64,000 bases of DNA from Rhizobium sp. ZPR4 (GTDB lineage: Bacteria > Pseudomonadota > Alphaproteobacteria > Rhizobiales > Rhizobiaceae): the NCBI RefSeq assembly GCF_040215725.1, contig NZ_CP157968.1, positions 372,001 through 436,000 of the forward strand, read 5' to 3'. A program made the position numbers and the translations under genes. The number at the start of each line of letters is the position of its first letter. Positions within the stretch are counted from its first letter, which is position 1. Of this stretch, positions 51,108-60,027 are shown in pieces. The notes beneath the pieces were generated by a model. It saw nothing but the letters and a program-made list of their open reading frames with translations, was not told the origin of the DNA and did not search any database.

Positions 51108-52214
51108 TCAAAGGCTGCCACGAAGGATCAAAGCCAGGGGGAGACGCCTTATGCGCTCCCCTATTTCCCGTCCTGAAAGCCGGGCCAGCAGCATCTCGCC
51201 GGCGGAACGCCCAAGCGCGGCACTATCAACGCCGATGGTGGTCAAGCCAGGTGGAATTTCGGCAGCGATATCGCTATCGCCGAAACCGATGACAGCTAGA
51301 TCCTCAGGAACCGAAATGCGGCGACGGCGCGCTTCCATGATGCAGCCGAGCGCGAGCAGATCGTTTCCGCAGAACAGGGCTTGCGCACCGGTCTCCCTTT
51401 CCAGAAGTTCCGACAGGCATCGGCGTCCGTCGGACGGGCCAACCACATCATCGACGAGCAGCTCCCCGACCAAATCGAGTCCCGCCTCGTAGCAACCTTC
51501 GCGGAAGCCCTTCAGGCGCAAAGCGCCACGGCCGCCCTTGCGGCCGATATAGGCGACCTTCTTGTGTCCCTGCTTGGCAAGACTTGAGGCTGCCAGCTTG
51601 CCGGCCTCGGTATTCGAGAAGCCGACCAACATGTCGATCGGATCCCGGGGCAGCGCCCATGTCTCCATGATCGGAATGTCGAGCCCCCGGAGGATCTCGC
51701 GGTTTGCTTCGAGCTCGATAACCCCTGTGAACATCACGGCAGCGGGCTTCAGCGCTTGCAGCGAGCGGATGGCAGTCGTTTCGCGTTCGTAGGAATAGGA
51801 GGTCTGGCCAACGAGAAACAGGTAGCCTGCGGCCTCCAGAACTTCCGCGCAAGCATGCAGGGCAAGCGCGAACTGTTCGCTGAACATGTTCGATGCAAAA
51901 GCGAGGACGACATTGGATCGCCCGCTTTTCAGCGCGCGGGCAAAGGGATTGACGCGATAGCCGGTCTGCCTCACCGCCTGAAAAATGCGCTCACGTTTTT
52001 CTGCGCTCACCTGTTCGGGATTGCGCAGGGCGCGCGATACGGTAATCGGCGCAACGTCCGCCAGCCGCGCAACATCTCCGATACTGGCGGAGGCGTTGCC
52101 ATCCGATGCCTGTCCGCCGATCCGCATCGCGTCCTCGGCCGGAGAAGCCGGAATGCGGACGACATCGTCATAGATGACGGCATCATCACGCGCATCCCTT
52201 TGATGATCAACCAT
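51108..52214 (-). CDS. LacI-family transcriptional regulator (GntR-like)
   Basis: 368 aa as drawn; an internal ATG at 52127 with GAGGA upstream would remove 29 atypical N-terminal residues. The HTH is SIGDVARLADVAPITVSRALRNPEQVSAEKRERIFQAVRQTGYRVN. The effector domain follows (NVVLAFASNMFSEQFALALHACAEVLEAAGYLFLVGQTSY). It is the last gene of the operon starting near 57581, whose leader has two TGGTAACGTTRTCA palindromes suited to a LacI protein. Autoregulation of the operon is likely. Confidence 0.9.
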   Translation of the reverse strand: MVDHQRDARDDAVIYDDVVRIPASPAEDAMRIGGQASDGNASASIGDVARLADVAPITVSRALRNPEQVSAEKRERIFQAVRQTGYRVNPFARALKSGRSNVVLAFASNMFSEQFALALHACAEVLEAAGYLFLVGQTSYSYERETTAIRSLQALKPAAVMFTGVIELEANREILRGLDIPIMETWALPRDPIDMLVGFSNTEAGKLAASSLAKQGHKKVAYIGRKGGRGALRLKGFREGCYEAGLDLVGELLVDDVVGPSDGRRCLSELLERETGAQALFCGNDLLALGCIMEARRRRISVPEDLAVIGFGDSDIAAEIPPGLTTIGVDSAALGRSAGEMLLARLSGREIGERIRRLPLALILRGSL

Positions 52215-52239
52215 GAATGTTCGGCCCCACGCTACCGTC

Positions 52240-53247
52240 TCAGTCCTTGATTATCCGTCCGACCTGAATGAGGCAATCACCGGCTTGGCATTGCGTGTGC
52301 AGGCGGCGGGAAATGACGATGCCGGCGGCGGCGAAGCGCAGCTCCTCTTCGGGCTCTCCAAGACGCTCGAAATCATGGTACCAGCCTGCGACATCGCCCT
52401 CTTTCACCTCTGCGCCGATATCGACGGCCGGCTCGAACCAGCCCGTGCGGCTGGCGTAGATCGCCTGGTCGTGCGAGTCGAGCTTCAGCAGACGAGTCGC
52501 CTGCGGTTGCGACCGAGTCGGCAGCAGCGATTTGTCGGTGATGCCGGCTGCAATCAAAAGACTGTTGATGGCGAGCGCTGAAATCGACATGGTTTCAGGC
52601 GTCACCGTGCCGCCGCCGCCGAATTCGCCGCTGATGCCGATCGCGCCCGCGCGTGCGGCCGCGGCCATCGATGTCGGAGCGTCCACGCCGTTCCGGGCGA
52701 TGAACGCATAGGGCATGCCGAGCGCTTTCAAAAGCTCGGTCGCCCGCTTGTGACGTTCTGGATCGTCGCTCTCTTCGATCAATCCAGTCGGCAGGTGAGC
52801 CATCGACGTTCCGCCGGAATGCAGGTCGAAAACGATATCATGACGCGGGAAGAGATCATGCTCGAGGAAATGGGCCATGCGGCTTGTCGGCGTACCCTCG
52901 AGGCTGCCCGGAAAGGCGCGGTTCAGGTTGCCGCCGTCGAGCGGCGAGCAGCGGCGCGCATTCATCACTGCCGGCATGTTGGCGAAAGGCAGGATCGTCA
53001 ACGTGCCATGAATGTCCTGCGCCGTGACAGCGCGGATAAGACGCACGAGATTGATCTCGCCCTCATATTCGTCGCCGTGATTGCCGGCCATCAGCAGGAC
53101 CGAAGGGCCTTCGCCGTTGCGAATGACGCATATCGGGGTGCGAACATGGAAATAAGGCGATCGGTCGACGGAAAACGGAGCCGAAAGCCAGGCGGAATGC
53201 TTGCCGTCTGCGCTAAAGTCGATCGAATGGAATAGTCCGGTATGCAT
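52240..53247 (-). CDS. M14-type deacylase, succinylglutamate desuccinylase/aspartoacylase family (DoeB-like)
   Basis: A 335-aa zinc-dependent deacylase. Metal ligands are in GNHGDEYEG (His57, Glu60) and DLHSGG (His143); NLNRAFPGSLEGT is the substrate-binding Arg segment. Overall it resembles N-alpha-acetyl-diaminobutyrate deacetylase DoeB of ectoine breakdown, but no other ectoine genes are present. Together with an amino-acid importer and a PLP enzyme in the same operon, it would remove an acyl group from an imported N-acyl amino acid. ATG 53247 is chosen by family length. Confidence 0.85.
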   Translation of the reverse strand: MHTGLFHSIDFSADGKHSAWLSAPFSVDRSPYFHVRTPICVIRNGEGPSVLLMAGNHGDEYEGEINLVRLIRAVTAQDIHGTLTILPFANMPAVMNARRCSPLDGGNLNRAFPGSLEGTPTSRMAHFLEHDLFPRHDIVFDLHSGGTSMAHLPTGLIEESDDPERHKRATELLKALGMPYAFIARNGVDAPTSMAAAARAGAIGISGEFGGGGTVTPETMSISALAINSLLIAAGITDKSLLPTRSQPQATRLLKLDSHDQAIYASRTGWFEPAVDIGAEVKEGDVAGWYHDFERLGEPEEELRFAAAGIVISRRLHTQCQAGDCLIQVGRIIKD

Positions 53248-53346
53248 GAGGTGCCTTCCGCGCCGGATGCCCGGCATTTGCATGAGCGGTATTGGTCTAA
53301 GGGCTTGAAGGCCCGCCGGAAGGCGGGCCTGGAATTGCCGATGATC

Positions 53347-54126
53347 TTACATGTGCGGAAGGGTCTGCTCTTCCTTGAAGAAGGTCTTCTGCAATTTCGC
53401 CAGGTCACCGTTCATGTTGTGATAGAACAGGAATGTATTGATCCAGTTGAGAAAATTCTGCTCCCCCTGCTTCACCGCGACATGAGCCGGCGATTGGCGG
53501 ATGAGAAAGGCGAGCGAGACCGGCTTGCCGGGATTGTCTTCCGTCACCTTCGCCGCGATCGCGCTGTTTTCAGCAAAATACTGCGCCTGCCCCGCCAGGA
53601 ATGCCGAGATTGCCGAAGGTGTATCCTCGAACCGGATCAGCTTGGCATCCGGCGCATTGTCCGTCAGCCATGTGTCGAGAGTCGAACCCTTGGCGACGGC
53701 AATCTGCTTGCCGGCAAGGCCGGCGACATCCGTAATCGGAGCACCGGGGGCACCGAAAACGCCCAGGCTGACCGCCGCATAGGGCTGGGAAAACATCACT
53801 TGCTGAGCCCGTTCCGGCGTGGCGCCGGCTGCGGCGATCAGCACGTCGATCTTGTCGGCGAGCAGGTTCGGAACGCGGCTCGGGCCGGTCAATGGCACGA
53901 TTTCGAGCTCGGCATTCAGATCCTTCGCCATCATGCGGGCGAGCTCGACGTCAAGACCGGTATCCTTGCCATCCGCGCCCTTGTATCCCCAGGGTGCCGC
54001 ATCAAGGAGCACGCCGACGCGCAGTTTGCCGTTCGAGATGACGTCGGCCAGTGTATCGGCACTGGCCGGCAAGGTAAGGCTCGCAAGCGTGAACGCCGCC
54101 GCGAAGATGCTGCTCAGAAACTTCAT
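53347..54126 (-). CDS. Amino-acid ABC transporter substrate-binding protein (family 3)
   Basis: A 259-aa periplasmic binding protein. Signal peptide MKFLSSIFAAAFTLASLTLPASA is followed by NGKLRVGVLLDAAPWGYKGADGKDTGLDVELARMMAKDL, the standard polar amino-acid binding start. LLADKIDVLIAAAGATPERAQQVMFSQPY is also typical. AGGGGA precedes the ATG. It serves the adjacent GlnQ-type ATPase and two permeases. The ligand may be an acylated or D-amino acid given the operon. Confidence 0.9.
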   Translation of the reverse strand: MKFLSSIFAAAFTLASLTLPASADTLADVISNGKLRVGVLLDAAPWGYKGADGKDTGLDVELARMMAKDLNAELEIVPLTGPSRVPNLLADKIDVLIAAAGATPERAQQVMFSQPYAAVSLGVFGAPGAPITDVAGLAGKQIAVAKGSTLDTWLTDNAPDAKLIRFEDTPSAISAFLAGQAQYFAENSAIAAKVTEDNPGKPVSLAFLIRQSPAHVAVKQGEQNFLNWINTFLFYHNMNGDLAKLQKTFFKEEQTLPHM

Positions 54127-54163
54127 ATCATTCCCCTTTTGTCGAATGGCTTCCTTCCGTCGG

Positions 54164-54895
54164 TCAATGATTGTGATGACCGATGAAACTTTTCAGCTCG
54201 GGCGTTTGTGGATTGGCAAAGAGGCTCTTCGGGTCTCCCTGTTCCCAAACGCGGCCTTGATGCATGAACACGAGCTTGGTCGCGACGTTGCGCGCAAAGT
54301 TCATTTCATGGGTGACCAGCACCATCGTCATGCCCTGCCGCGCCATCTCCTCCATCACTTTCAACACCTCCCCGACCAGTTCGGGGTCCAGCGCAGAGGT
54401 GACCTCATCGAACAGCATGAGGTGTGGCGACATGGCGAGGCAGCGAGCAATGGCGACACGCTGCTGTTGGCCGCCTGAAAGTTGCTCGGGATAGGCACGG
54501 AGTTTGTCGGCCAGGCCGACGCGCTCCAGCACAGAGAGCGCAAGCGCGCGAGCGGCCGGCTTTTCAACCTTGCCCGTCAGCACAGGCGCCAGCGTGACAT
54601 TGCGCTCGATGGTCATGTGCGGGAAAAGGTTGAAGGCCTGAAAGACGATGCCGACCTTCTGGCGCATCGTGCGCAGATCGCGCATGTCCGCCGATACAGA
54701 CTGGCCTTCGAGCAGGATCTCGCCTGCCTGGATGGTTTCCAGCGCGTTGATGCAACGAAGTAATGTGCTTTTGCCGGAGCCGCTGCGTCCGATGATGGTG
54801 ACGATCTCACCCTTCTCGATGTCGAGCGAGACGCCCTTGAGGACCTCCAGGTGGCCGTAGTTCTTGTGGACGTTCTTGATTTCAACGAGCGCCAT
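54164..54895 (-). CDS. Amino-acid ABC transporter ATP-binding protein (GlnQ/HisP type)
   Basis: A 243-aa ATPase: Walker A GRSGSGKS at about 36-43, FQAFNLFPHMTIERNVTLAP Q-loop, signature LSGGQQQR, Walker B LMLFDEVTSAL, and switch VTHEMNFARNVATKLVFMHQG. Its start overlaps the permease by 14 bases. It drives the polar amino-acid importer of this operon. Confidence 0.93.
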   Translation of the reverse strand: MALVEIKNVHKNYGHLEVLKGVSLDIEKGEIVTIIGRSGSGKSTLLRCINALETIQAGEILLEGQSVSADMRDLRTMRQKVGIVFQAFNLFPHMTIERNVTLAPVLTGKVEKPAARALALSVLERVGLADKLRAYPEQLSGGQQQRVAIARCLAMSPHLMLFDEVTSALDPELVGEVLKVMEEMARQGMTMVLVTHEMNFARNVATKLVFMHQGRVWEQGDPKSLFANPQTPELKSFIGHHNH

Positions 54896-55532
54896 TGAGC
54901 CGCGCCTCCAGCTTGCGGGACCAGGTGGTCAGGGGAAAACAAATGGCAAAATAAATGCCGGCGATCAGCAGGTAGACGAAAAGCGGCTGGAAAGTTCCGG
55001 CACTGACCACCTGCCCCGCTCGTGCCAGCTCGACAATGCCGACGACCGAAGCGAGCGACGTGTTCTTGATGAGCTGCACCAGAAAGCCGACGGTTGCCGG
55101 GAGCGCGACGCGGAATGCCTGCGGGCCGATGATGTGGACGAATTGCTGCCGCCAGGAAAGGCCGAGACAGGCGCCAGCTTCCCATTGAGCCTGTTTGACC
55201 GCCTGAATGCCGCCGCGCCACACGTCGCCGAGAAAGGCGGCCGTGTAGATGGTATAGGCGGCACCGACCGCCGCAAGTGCCGGCACGTCGGTCCCAAGCA
55301 GGACCGGCACGCCGAAATAAAAGAACATCAGGAGTCCGAGCAGCGGGATACCCTGGACAAGATCGATGAAGGCGCTCGCGGCGTAACGCGGCAGAATAGG
55401 TTTGCCGCTGCGGGCAATGGCCAGCAGCACGGCCAACGGCGCGCCAAATGCCAAGGCCATGGCCGCCATCAGGAAGGTCCATTCCAGCGCTGTCAGAAAG
55501 AAGAGGAAATCGGAGAATGTGAACGAACGCAT
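54882..55532 (-). CDS. Amino-acid ABC transporter permease (HisM/GlnP type)
   Basis: A 216-aa permease with about five helices. QGIPLLGLLMFFYFGVPVLLG and GDVWRGGIQAVKQAQWEAGACLGLSWRQQFVHIIGPQAFRVALP carry the family's EAA loop. AGGATC precedes the ATG. It lies nine bases after the other permease, with which it forms the channel. Confidence 0.9.
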   Translation of the reverse strand: MRSFTFSDFLFFLTALEWTFLMAAMALAFGAPLAVLLAIARSGKPILPRYAASAFIDLVQGIPLLGLLMFFYFGVPVLLGTDVPALAAVGAAYTIYTAAFLGDVWRGGIQAVKQAQWEAGACLGLSWRQQFVHIIGPQAFRVALPATVGFLVQLIKNTSLASVVGIVELARAGQVVSAGTFQPLFVYLLIAGIYFAICFPLTTWSRKLEARLNGAR

Positions 55533-55541
55533 CGTCTGATC

Positions 55542-56210
55542 CTATCGGCGCGTCGGCCAACGGAAGACCATCCGGCCGATGACGGCAAAGGCGATCTTGA
55601 AGAGAATGACGAGCGCGAAATAGATCGCGCAAATAAGCGTGTAGACCTCGAAGCTTCGATAGGTGCGGCTATCGATGAAGCCGGCGACATGAAAGAGTTC
55701 GTCGGCGGATACTTGCGAGGCGATCGACGTACCGAGCAACAGCAGCACAAATTGCGCCGTGACCGAAGGATAGATATTGCGCAGGGCCGGTGGCAGCACG
55801 ATCCGCGACAACACCTGCCAGCGCGTGAGGCCCAGGCACAATCCGGCTTCAACCTGGCTGCGGGGGATGGAGTCCAGCCCCGATCGAATGATCTCGATCG
55901 CATAGGCGCCGAAATAGGCGGAGAGCGCGACGATTGCCGCCTGGATTGGCGAAAACTTCAGGCCAAGGCCGGGCAGAACGAAAAAGATGATGAAGATCTG
56001 CAGCAGCACAGGTGTATTGCGGATGACCTCAATATAGGTCCTGATCGCATATCGGACAGGCTTCGGTCCACCGCGCAGAAGCACTGCCCCGGCAATGCCG
56101 ATGACGATGCCGGCAGCAGCTGCAACAAAGGTCAGCAGCAAGGTCGTCATGACCCCGTCATATAGCTGCGCCTCATAGCGCCAGATGGGTCTGAAATTCA
56201 GTTGCGGCAT
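55542..56210 (-). CDS. Amino-acid ABC transporter permease (HisQ/GlnP type)
   Basis: A 222-aa permease with about five helices. RTYIEVIRNTPVLLQIFIIFFVLPGLGL and YAIEIIRSGLDSIPRSQVEAGLCLGLTRWQVLSRIVLPPALRN (EAA loop) define the family. GGGAG lies before the ATG at 56210. A mosaic repeat fills the gap to the preceding PLP-enzyme gene. Confidence 0.9.
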   Translation of the reverse strand: MPQLNFRPIWRYEAQLYDGVMTTLLLTFVAAAAGIVIGIAGAVLLRGGPKPVRYAIRTYIEVIRNTPVLLQIFIIFFVLPGLGLKFSPIQAAIVALSAYFGAYAIEIIRSGLDSIPRSQVEAGLCLGLTRWQVLSRIVLPPALRNIYPSVTAQFVLLLLGTSIASQVSADELFHVAGFIDSRTYRSFEVYTLICAIYFALVILFKIAFAVIGRMVFRWPTRR

Positions 56211-56220
56211 GTCCCGCTCC

Positions 56221-56325
56221 CAGAGCTTTTCCGCTTTTCTTCGAATCGCGAAAACGCTCTATCCTTTTGTTTCTACGTAATTCCGGACGGAAAGCCGCTA
56301 CGCATTTTTCCTGGAATTGCTCTAG
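56221..56325. repeat. RIME-like rhizobial mosaic repeat, copy B
   Basis: A 105-base element colinear with the copy at 20681-20786, ending cctggaattgctctag. The stop codon of the PLP-enzyme gene (56322-56324) lies in its right end, and the next gene's ribosome site lies just beyond its left end. It therefore occupies the whole intergenic space inside an operon, as copy A nearly does. Confidence 0.8.
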
Positions 56326-57581
56326 TGAAAATAGGTACTGTAGCGATGCGCGATCCGGCCGGCGGCATCGGTGACATAGAAGAAGCGCCAGCGGTCGAAA
56401 CAGGTGCAGGGATGCGAAATGCCGAACTCGACGATATCCCCGATCTTCATGGCGCAGCCACCCGTGATTGCCAGAAAGGCGTGCTGGTCGTTAAGTTTCG
56501 TCACTTTCGCCTTTGATGACAGATCGTCGTCCAAAGCAGCACCGTCCCTGTGAAGTACAAGCGGTAGCGGCTGGTCCTGGTCGAAGGAAACGTCGCGCAT
56601 TCCCATGCCGACGATTGCAAGCCCCGGCTCCGGTACGGAAATAACTTCGGCCCAAAGGCGCATAGCAGGCTTGAACCGCTCATTGGCAATGAAGGGCTTA
56701 CCGTCGAGCATCAGCAGGGCGCGGCGATCCAGCGCCTCGAAACCGCGCCTGTATATGCCGTGATCGGAAAAGAAGATAGCGCCGGAGCGCAGCAGAAGGG
56801 TCGCGTTACCATCAGCCTTCGCGATCGGCATCAGGGCATTGATGACGCGATCGAAATGGGCAGAACCGCCCGCAGACAGCAACAGAGCCTCATCAGGGCT
56901 GGCCTGCCGGGCGAGAACAAAGGTCTCCGCCGTCAATGCGAAGAGGGCAGCCATATTGGCATCCAGTCGTTCGGGCGTCTCACCGGTAACGGCGCCCTCA
57001 TAGGTGCCGACCCCGGCAAGCGTGAGGGATGGAGCCGACATGATGATATCGATGATCTCTTTTGCCTGTGAGGTGGTGCGTACGCCGGTTCGACCTGCTC
57101 CGACTTCCACAAGAACCGGGAGAGGCGCTTTATCCCGTCCGCTGAAAGCTTCCACGAATGCGCCGGCCGCTTCAGTCGAGTCGGCAAAGCAGCAAATCTT
57201 CGCACCGGAATAGGCATCCGCCAAGCGGCGCAGCCGCCGCGCCGACGCAATCCCGCCGATCTGGTTGGCGATCAATATGGTTTTGACGCCGGCGGCCAGC
57301 ATGATTTCGGCTTGCTGCAGATTGGCAACCGTCGCACCCCAGGCGCCGGCTGAGATGAGATCACGCGCGATCTCCGGACACATCGGTGTCTTGGCATGCG
57401 GCGCGATCCTCGCGCCATAGGCACCGAGGAGAGCAAAAAACGTATCGCGATTGTGACGGTAGGTATCCTCGTCGACCGTAAGCGCAGGCAAGGCAACTTC
57501 GCCGCCGGCTGGACGCAAGCCCTTGTACTGCGCCCCCTCTTCCTCGACGATAGCCGTTGAACCCGACACTTGTTGAGACAT
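56322..57581 (-). CDS. PLP-dependent D-threonine aldolase/D-serine dehydratase-like protein (DSD1 family)
   Basis: 419 aa from ATG 57581; an ATG at 57602 would overlap an operator-like palindrome. The fold is the alanine-racemase-type barrel. RIAPHAKTPMC carries the PLP lysine (Lys64), VEVGAGRTGV and GVGTYEGAV are barrel phosphate-loop regions, and the C-terminal ISHPCTCFD holds the His and Cys that bind zinc in D-serine dehydratases. Members cleave or deaminate D-3-hydroxy amino acids. It heads the operon with an amino-acid importer, a deacylase and a LacI regulator. The exact D-amino acid is unknown. Confidence 0.87.
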   Translation of the reverse strand: MSQQVSGSTAIVEEEGAQYKGLRPAGGEVALPALTVDEDTYRHNRDTFFALLGAYGARIAPHAKTPMCPEIARDLISAGAWGATVANLQQAEIMLAAGVKTILIANQIGGIASARRLRRLADAYSGAKICCFADSTEAAGAFVEAFSGRDKAPLPVLVEVGAGRTGVRTTSQAKEIIDIIMSAPSLTLAGVGTYEGAVTGETPERLDANMAALFALTAETFVLARQASPDEALLLSAGGSAHFDRVINALMPIAKADGNATLLLRSGAIFFSDHGIYRRGFEALDRRALLMLDGKPFIANERFKPAMRLWAEVISVPEPGLAIVGMGMRDVSFDQDQPLPLVLHRDGAALDDDLSSKAKVTKLNDQHAFLAITGGCAMKIGDIVEFGISHPCTCFDRWRFFYVTDAAGRIAHRYSTYFH

Positions 57582-57603
57582 GAATTTCAACTCGATCCCC
57601 ATT

Positions 57604-57655
57604 TGGTAACGTTATCATTGGCTACCGTGTAACACTCGATGGTAACGTTGTCATT
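57604..57655. promoter_or_regulatory. Tandem LacI-type operators upstream of the D-amino-acid operon
   Basis: TGGTAACGTTATCATT (57604-57619) and TGGTAACGTTGTCATT (57640-57655) differ by one base and are 36 bases apart. Each contains the pseudo-palindrome GRTAACGTTRYC centred on a CG step, as LacI-family operators do. The operon's last gene is a LacI-family regulator. Autogenous repression is likely. Confidence 0.7.
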
Positions 57656-57875
57656 TTGAATCTTCAGGGCATCGATGTTTTTTCTATGAGGTCTTCCTGG
57701 GCGCAAAAATGCCAGCGTTGTCGTCCGAAGGGGGAGGCTTTATAATATTGGAGCGTCGTGTAAGCAGCGTCCAAGTGGCGAACGACGACATGCAATGGCC
57801 GTGGTGTCGCTGTGCCATGACCAACTTGCCGGTCACGTGCATTTGGATCGGGGTCAATGCAATGCCAGCAGCCGT

Positions 57876-59081
57876 TTAGAGGCCGTCTACCGCCGTTCGA
57901 ACCCAGTCCAGTCGCTTGGCTGGAACGAGGCCATAATTGTAGAAATTGATACCATCGGCACCTGCGTCGATCGCCGCCCTGGTACGGACGGCAAGATCGG
58001 CACCCGAGGTGATCTCAGGATAGAAAAGGCGGCCGCCGAGACCAAGATATTTCTCCGTCCCCAGCGCCTTGCGCCCGCTCTTGATGACCGCGGCCACGGC
58101 ATCAGGCTGCATGTCGTAGCAGCAAAGGATGGCTCCATCGCAGATCTTGCCGACGGCCTCGAGGTCGACGCCACCAAGCCAGCCATCCTTCAGATCGATA
58201 AGCACGATTTTGGTTGCGGGATCGGCTTCCGCGCGTATCTCCCTGACGAGGCTGGTAACCGGCTCCGTGCGCCATTGCAGATAGGCGTGAAGATCGGGCC
58301 AGACCTTGAAGACATCGATGCCGGCGGAAGGGAAATCCGGGAACTGTTTTTCGGGCGTCTCGCGCTCGCACATCGCGGCGATAAAGCCGGAAACCGTCCG
58401 GCGCGCCGCATCGGCGCTCACCCCCGCCTTTGTCGCGCGTGCCATGCAATGATCACAGAAGCAAAGCGACAGGAAGAAATCATCCTCGGCATTCAGGCCG
58501 ACCCCATCCTTTTCGTGATGGAATTCATGTGCAAAGCCCATGAAATTCGGGCTTTCCAGTTCCAGCATATCCGGCTTGTAGTGCGTCGTGACATCCTTGA
58601 CGAGGGTGACGGCATAGTCGCGCGCCGCCGGGCTCGAAGGGCAGAGATTGTAGTAGTTCGGATTGCCGAAAGCGTTGCGGGTGACATGGGCGGGATGCAG
58701 CATGCCGAGCCGCGTATTGTGCAGGCAGACGGTCCAGCATGATACCCGCAGGCCGCCCCTCGATCGCTCGTCGATGAGGGCCTGCAGCATGTCGCCATGC
58801 TCGACGACATGCTGTGCCACCAGAGGACGGATTTCCTTGTCCTGCCACAGCGCCTCATTCATCTGACAATAGACCGTGCCATCCTCCGGGAAATAGGCCT
58901 TCCTCATAGGGCTGCGCGGCTGCAGGAAACGGCCGGCATGATAGGAGGTCGCAAGACTGATCGTATTCAGACCTGCGCGATCGCGCAGATCGGCAAACAG
59001 ACCCGTGATCCCTTGTTCCTGAACATCCCAGGGATAGGTCCACATGGAGAGATGTCTGGGCTGGAGCGTCATATCCGACAT
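57876..59081 (-). CDS. Hypothetical TIM-barrel-like protein with CxxC motif
   Basis: A 401-aa protein of unknown role. It opens MSDMTLQPRHLSMWTYPWDVQEQG. Features such as LNTISLATSYHAGRFLQPRSP, MLELESPNFMGF, LCFCDHCMARATKAGVS and GADGINFYNYGLV suggest a glycoside-hydrolase-like TIM barrel. The CFCDHC cluster might bind a metal. No signal peptide, so cytoplasmic. It starts one base after the lactonase-like gene stop and is the last gene of the sugar-transport operon. A role in processing the imported compound is inferred from context. Confidence 0.7.
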   Translation of the reverse strand: MSDMTLQPRHLSMWTYPWDVQEQGITGLFADLRDRAGLNTISLATSYHAGRFLQPRSPMRKAYFPEDGTVYCQMNEALWQDKEIRPLVAQHVVEHGDMLQALIDERSRGGLRVSCWTVCLHNTRLGMLHPAHVTRNAFGNPNYYNLCPSSPAARDYAVTLVKDVTTHYKPDMLELESPNFMGFAHEFHHEKDGVGLNAEDDFFLSLCFCDHCMARATKAGVSADAARRTVSGFIAAMCERETPEKQFPDFPSAGIDVFKVWPDLHAYLQWRTEPVTSLVREIRAEADPATKIVLIDLKDGWLGGVDLEAVGKICDGAILCCYDMQPDAVAAVIKSGRKALGTEKYLGLGGRLFYPEITSGADLAVRTRAAIDAGADGINFYNYGLVPAKRLDWVRTAVDGL

Positions 59082-59082
59082 T

Positions 59083-60027
59083 CTAATCTCCGCTTGTGCC
59101 GTCCGGCTCTAGCCCGAGACGGTAGGTAAGATTTGCCGTGGTGAAGAAAAGGTCGCCCTGTTCCTCGCTGCTCAACGCCGCCGCCACGGTTCGGAAAACA
59201 TCATAGACCTCGCCAAAGGAGGCATGCAGCCCGGCAACGGGAAAATCGCTGGCAAACATCGCCCGCTTGGTACCGAAGCATTCGAGGCAGTGCTCGATGA
59301 CCGGCTGCAGGCTTTCCAATGTCCATTGCGGATCATAGGCGACGAGATCGGAAATCTTGATCCGGACATTGTCCGCCCGCGACAGCTCCCGCAACCCTTC
59401 CCGCCAGGCCGCCATCCCCTCGAGACTGCGATCGGCCGGGCTGCCGCAATGATTGACGACGAACATCATGTCGGGAAAATCCGCGACCAGCCGGACGGCC
59501 TCGTCGAACTGCCAGGGAAACAACATCAAATCGAAGACGAGCCCAAGCCGCCCGGCATGTCGCAGTCCCAAGCGCCAGCGATCGTCCTGCATGAGCCCCT
59601 TTGTCCTGGCAAAGCTCTTGGCCGGCTCCGGATGCCAGCTGACGATGTCGCGCAACCCGACGACGCGAGCATTTGCCGCCTCGGCCTCGATCCGGGATGC
59701 GGCGTCGGGGCTATCCAGCGAAACGCGGGCGATGTAGCGGCGGGCAACTTCACCTGCCTTGTCGAGCGTATCGAGCCAGGCCGTTTCCTCGGCCAGATGT
59801 GCCTGCGACCAGCCGGCCTCGACATGAACCGTGGCAACGATATTCTGTCCCCTGGCATCGGCTAGGTAATCCGTAGCACCATAATTGCGACGGATGGGTT
59901 CGATACTACCGAAGACCATTTCATCGTCTGCACCGCTCTTTCGGCGGAGCCAGGGATGACGATCGAGAGACAGATCCCATAGGTGATGATGAGGATCGAT
60001 AACCGGGCCCGCATAACGCGGGCTCAT
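59083..60027 (-). CDS. Amidohydrolase-2-family protein, sugar lactonase-like (COG3618 type)
   Basis: A 314-aa TIM-barrel metal hydrolase. VIDPHHHLWDLSLDRHPWL near residue 10 is the metal-binding start typical of L-fuconolactonase and L-rhamnonolactonase-like enzymes. VVNHCGSP near 190 and FASDFPVAGL near 270 supply the remaining His and Asp. ATG 60027 overlaps the permease stop by 4 bases; longer frames enter the permease. It would hydrolyse a sugar lactone to its acid in the cytoplasm. The sugar is unknown. Confidence 0.83.
   Translation of the reverse strand: MSPRYAGPVIDPHHHLWDLSLDRHPWLRRKSGADDEMVFGSIEPIRRNYGATDYLADARGQNIVATVHVEAGWSQAHLAEETAWLDTLDKAGEVARRYIARVSLDSPDAASRIEAEAANARVVGLRDIVSWHPEPAKSFARTKGLMQDDRWRLGLRHAGRLGLVFDLMLFPWQFDEAVRLVADFPDMMFVVNHCGSPADRSLEGMAAWREGLRELSRADNVRIKISDLVAYDPQWTLESLQPVIEHCLECFGTKRAMFASDFPVAGLHASFGEVYDVFRTVAAALSSEEQGDLFFTTANLTYRLGLEPDGTSGD

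Noticed and set aside
54864..56165. Plus-strand open frame of 433 codons
   Set aside because: It is antisense to two well-defined amino-acid permeases; its Asp/Arg/His/Gln-rich composition is that of a shadow frame.
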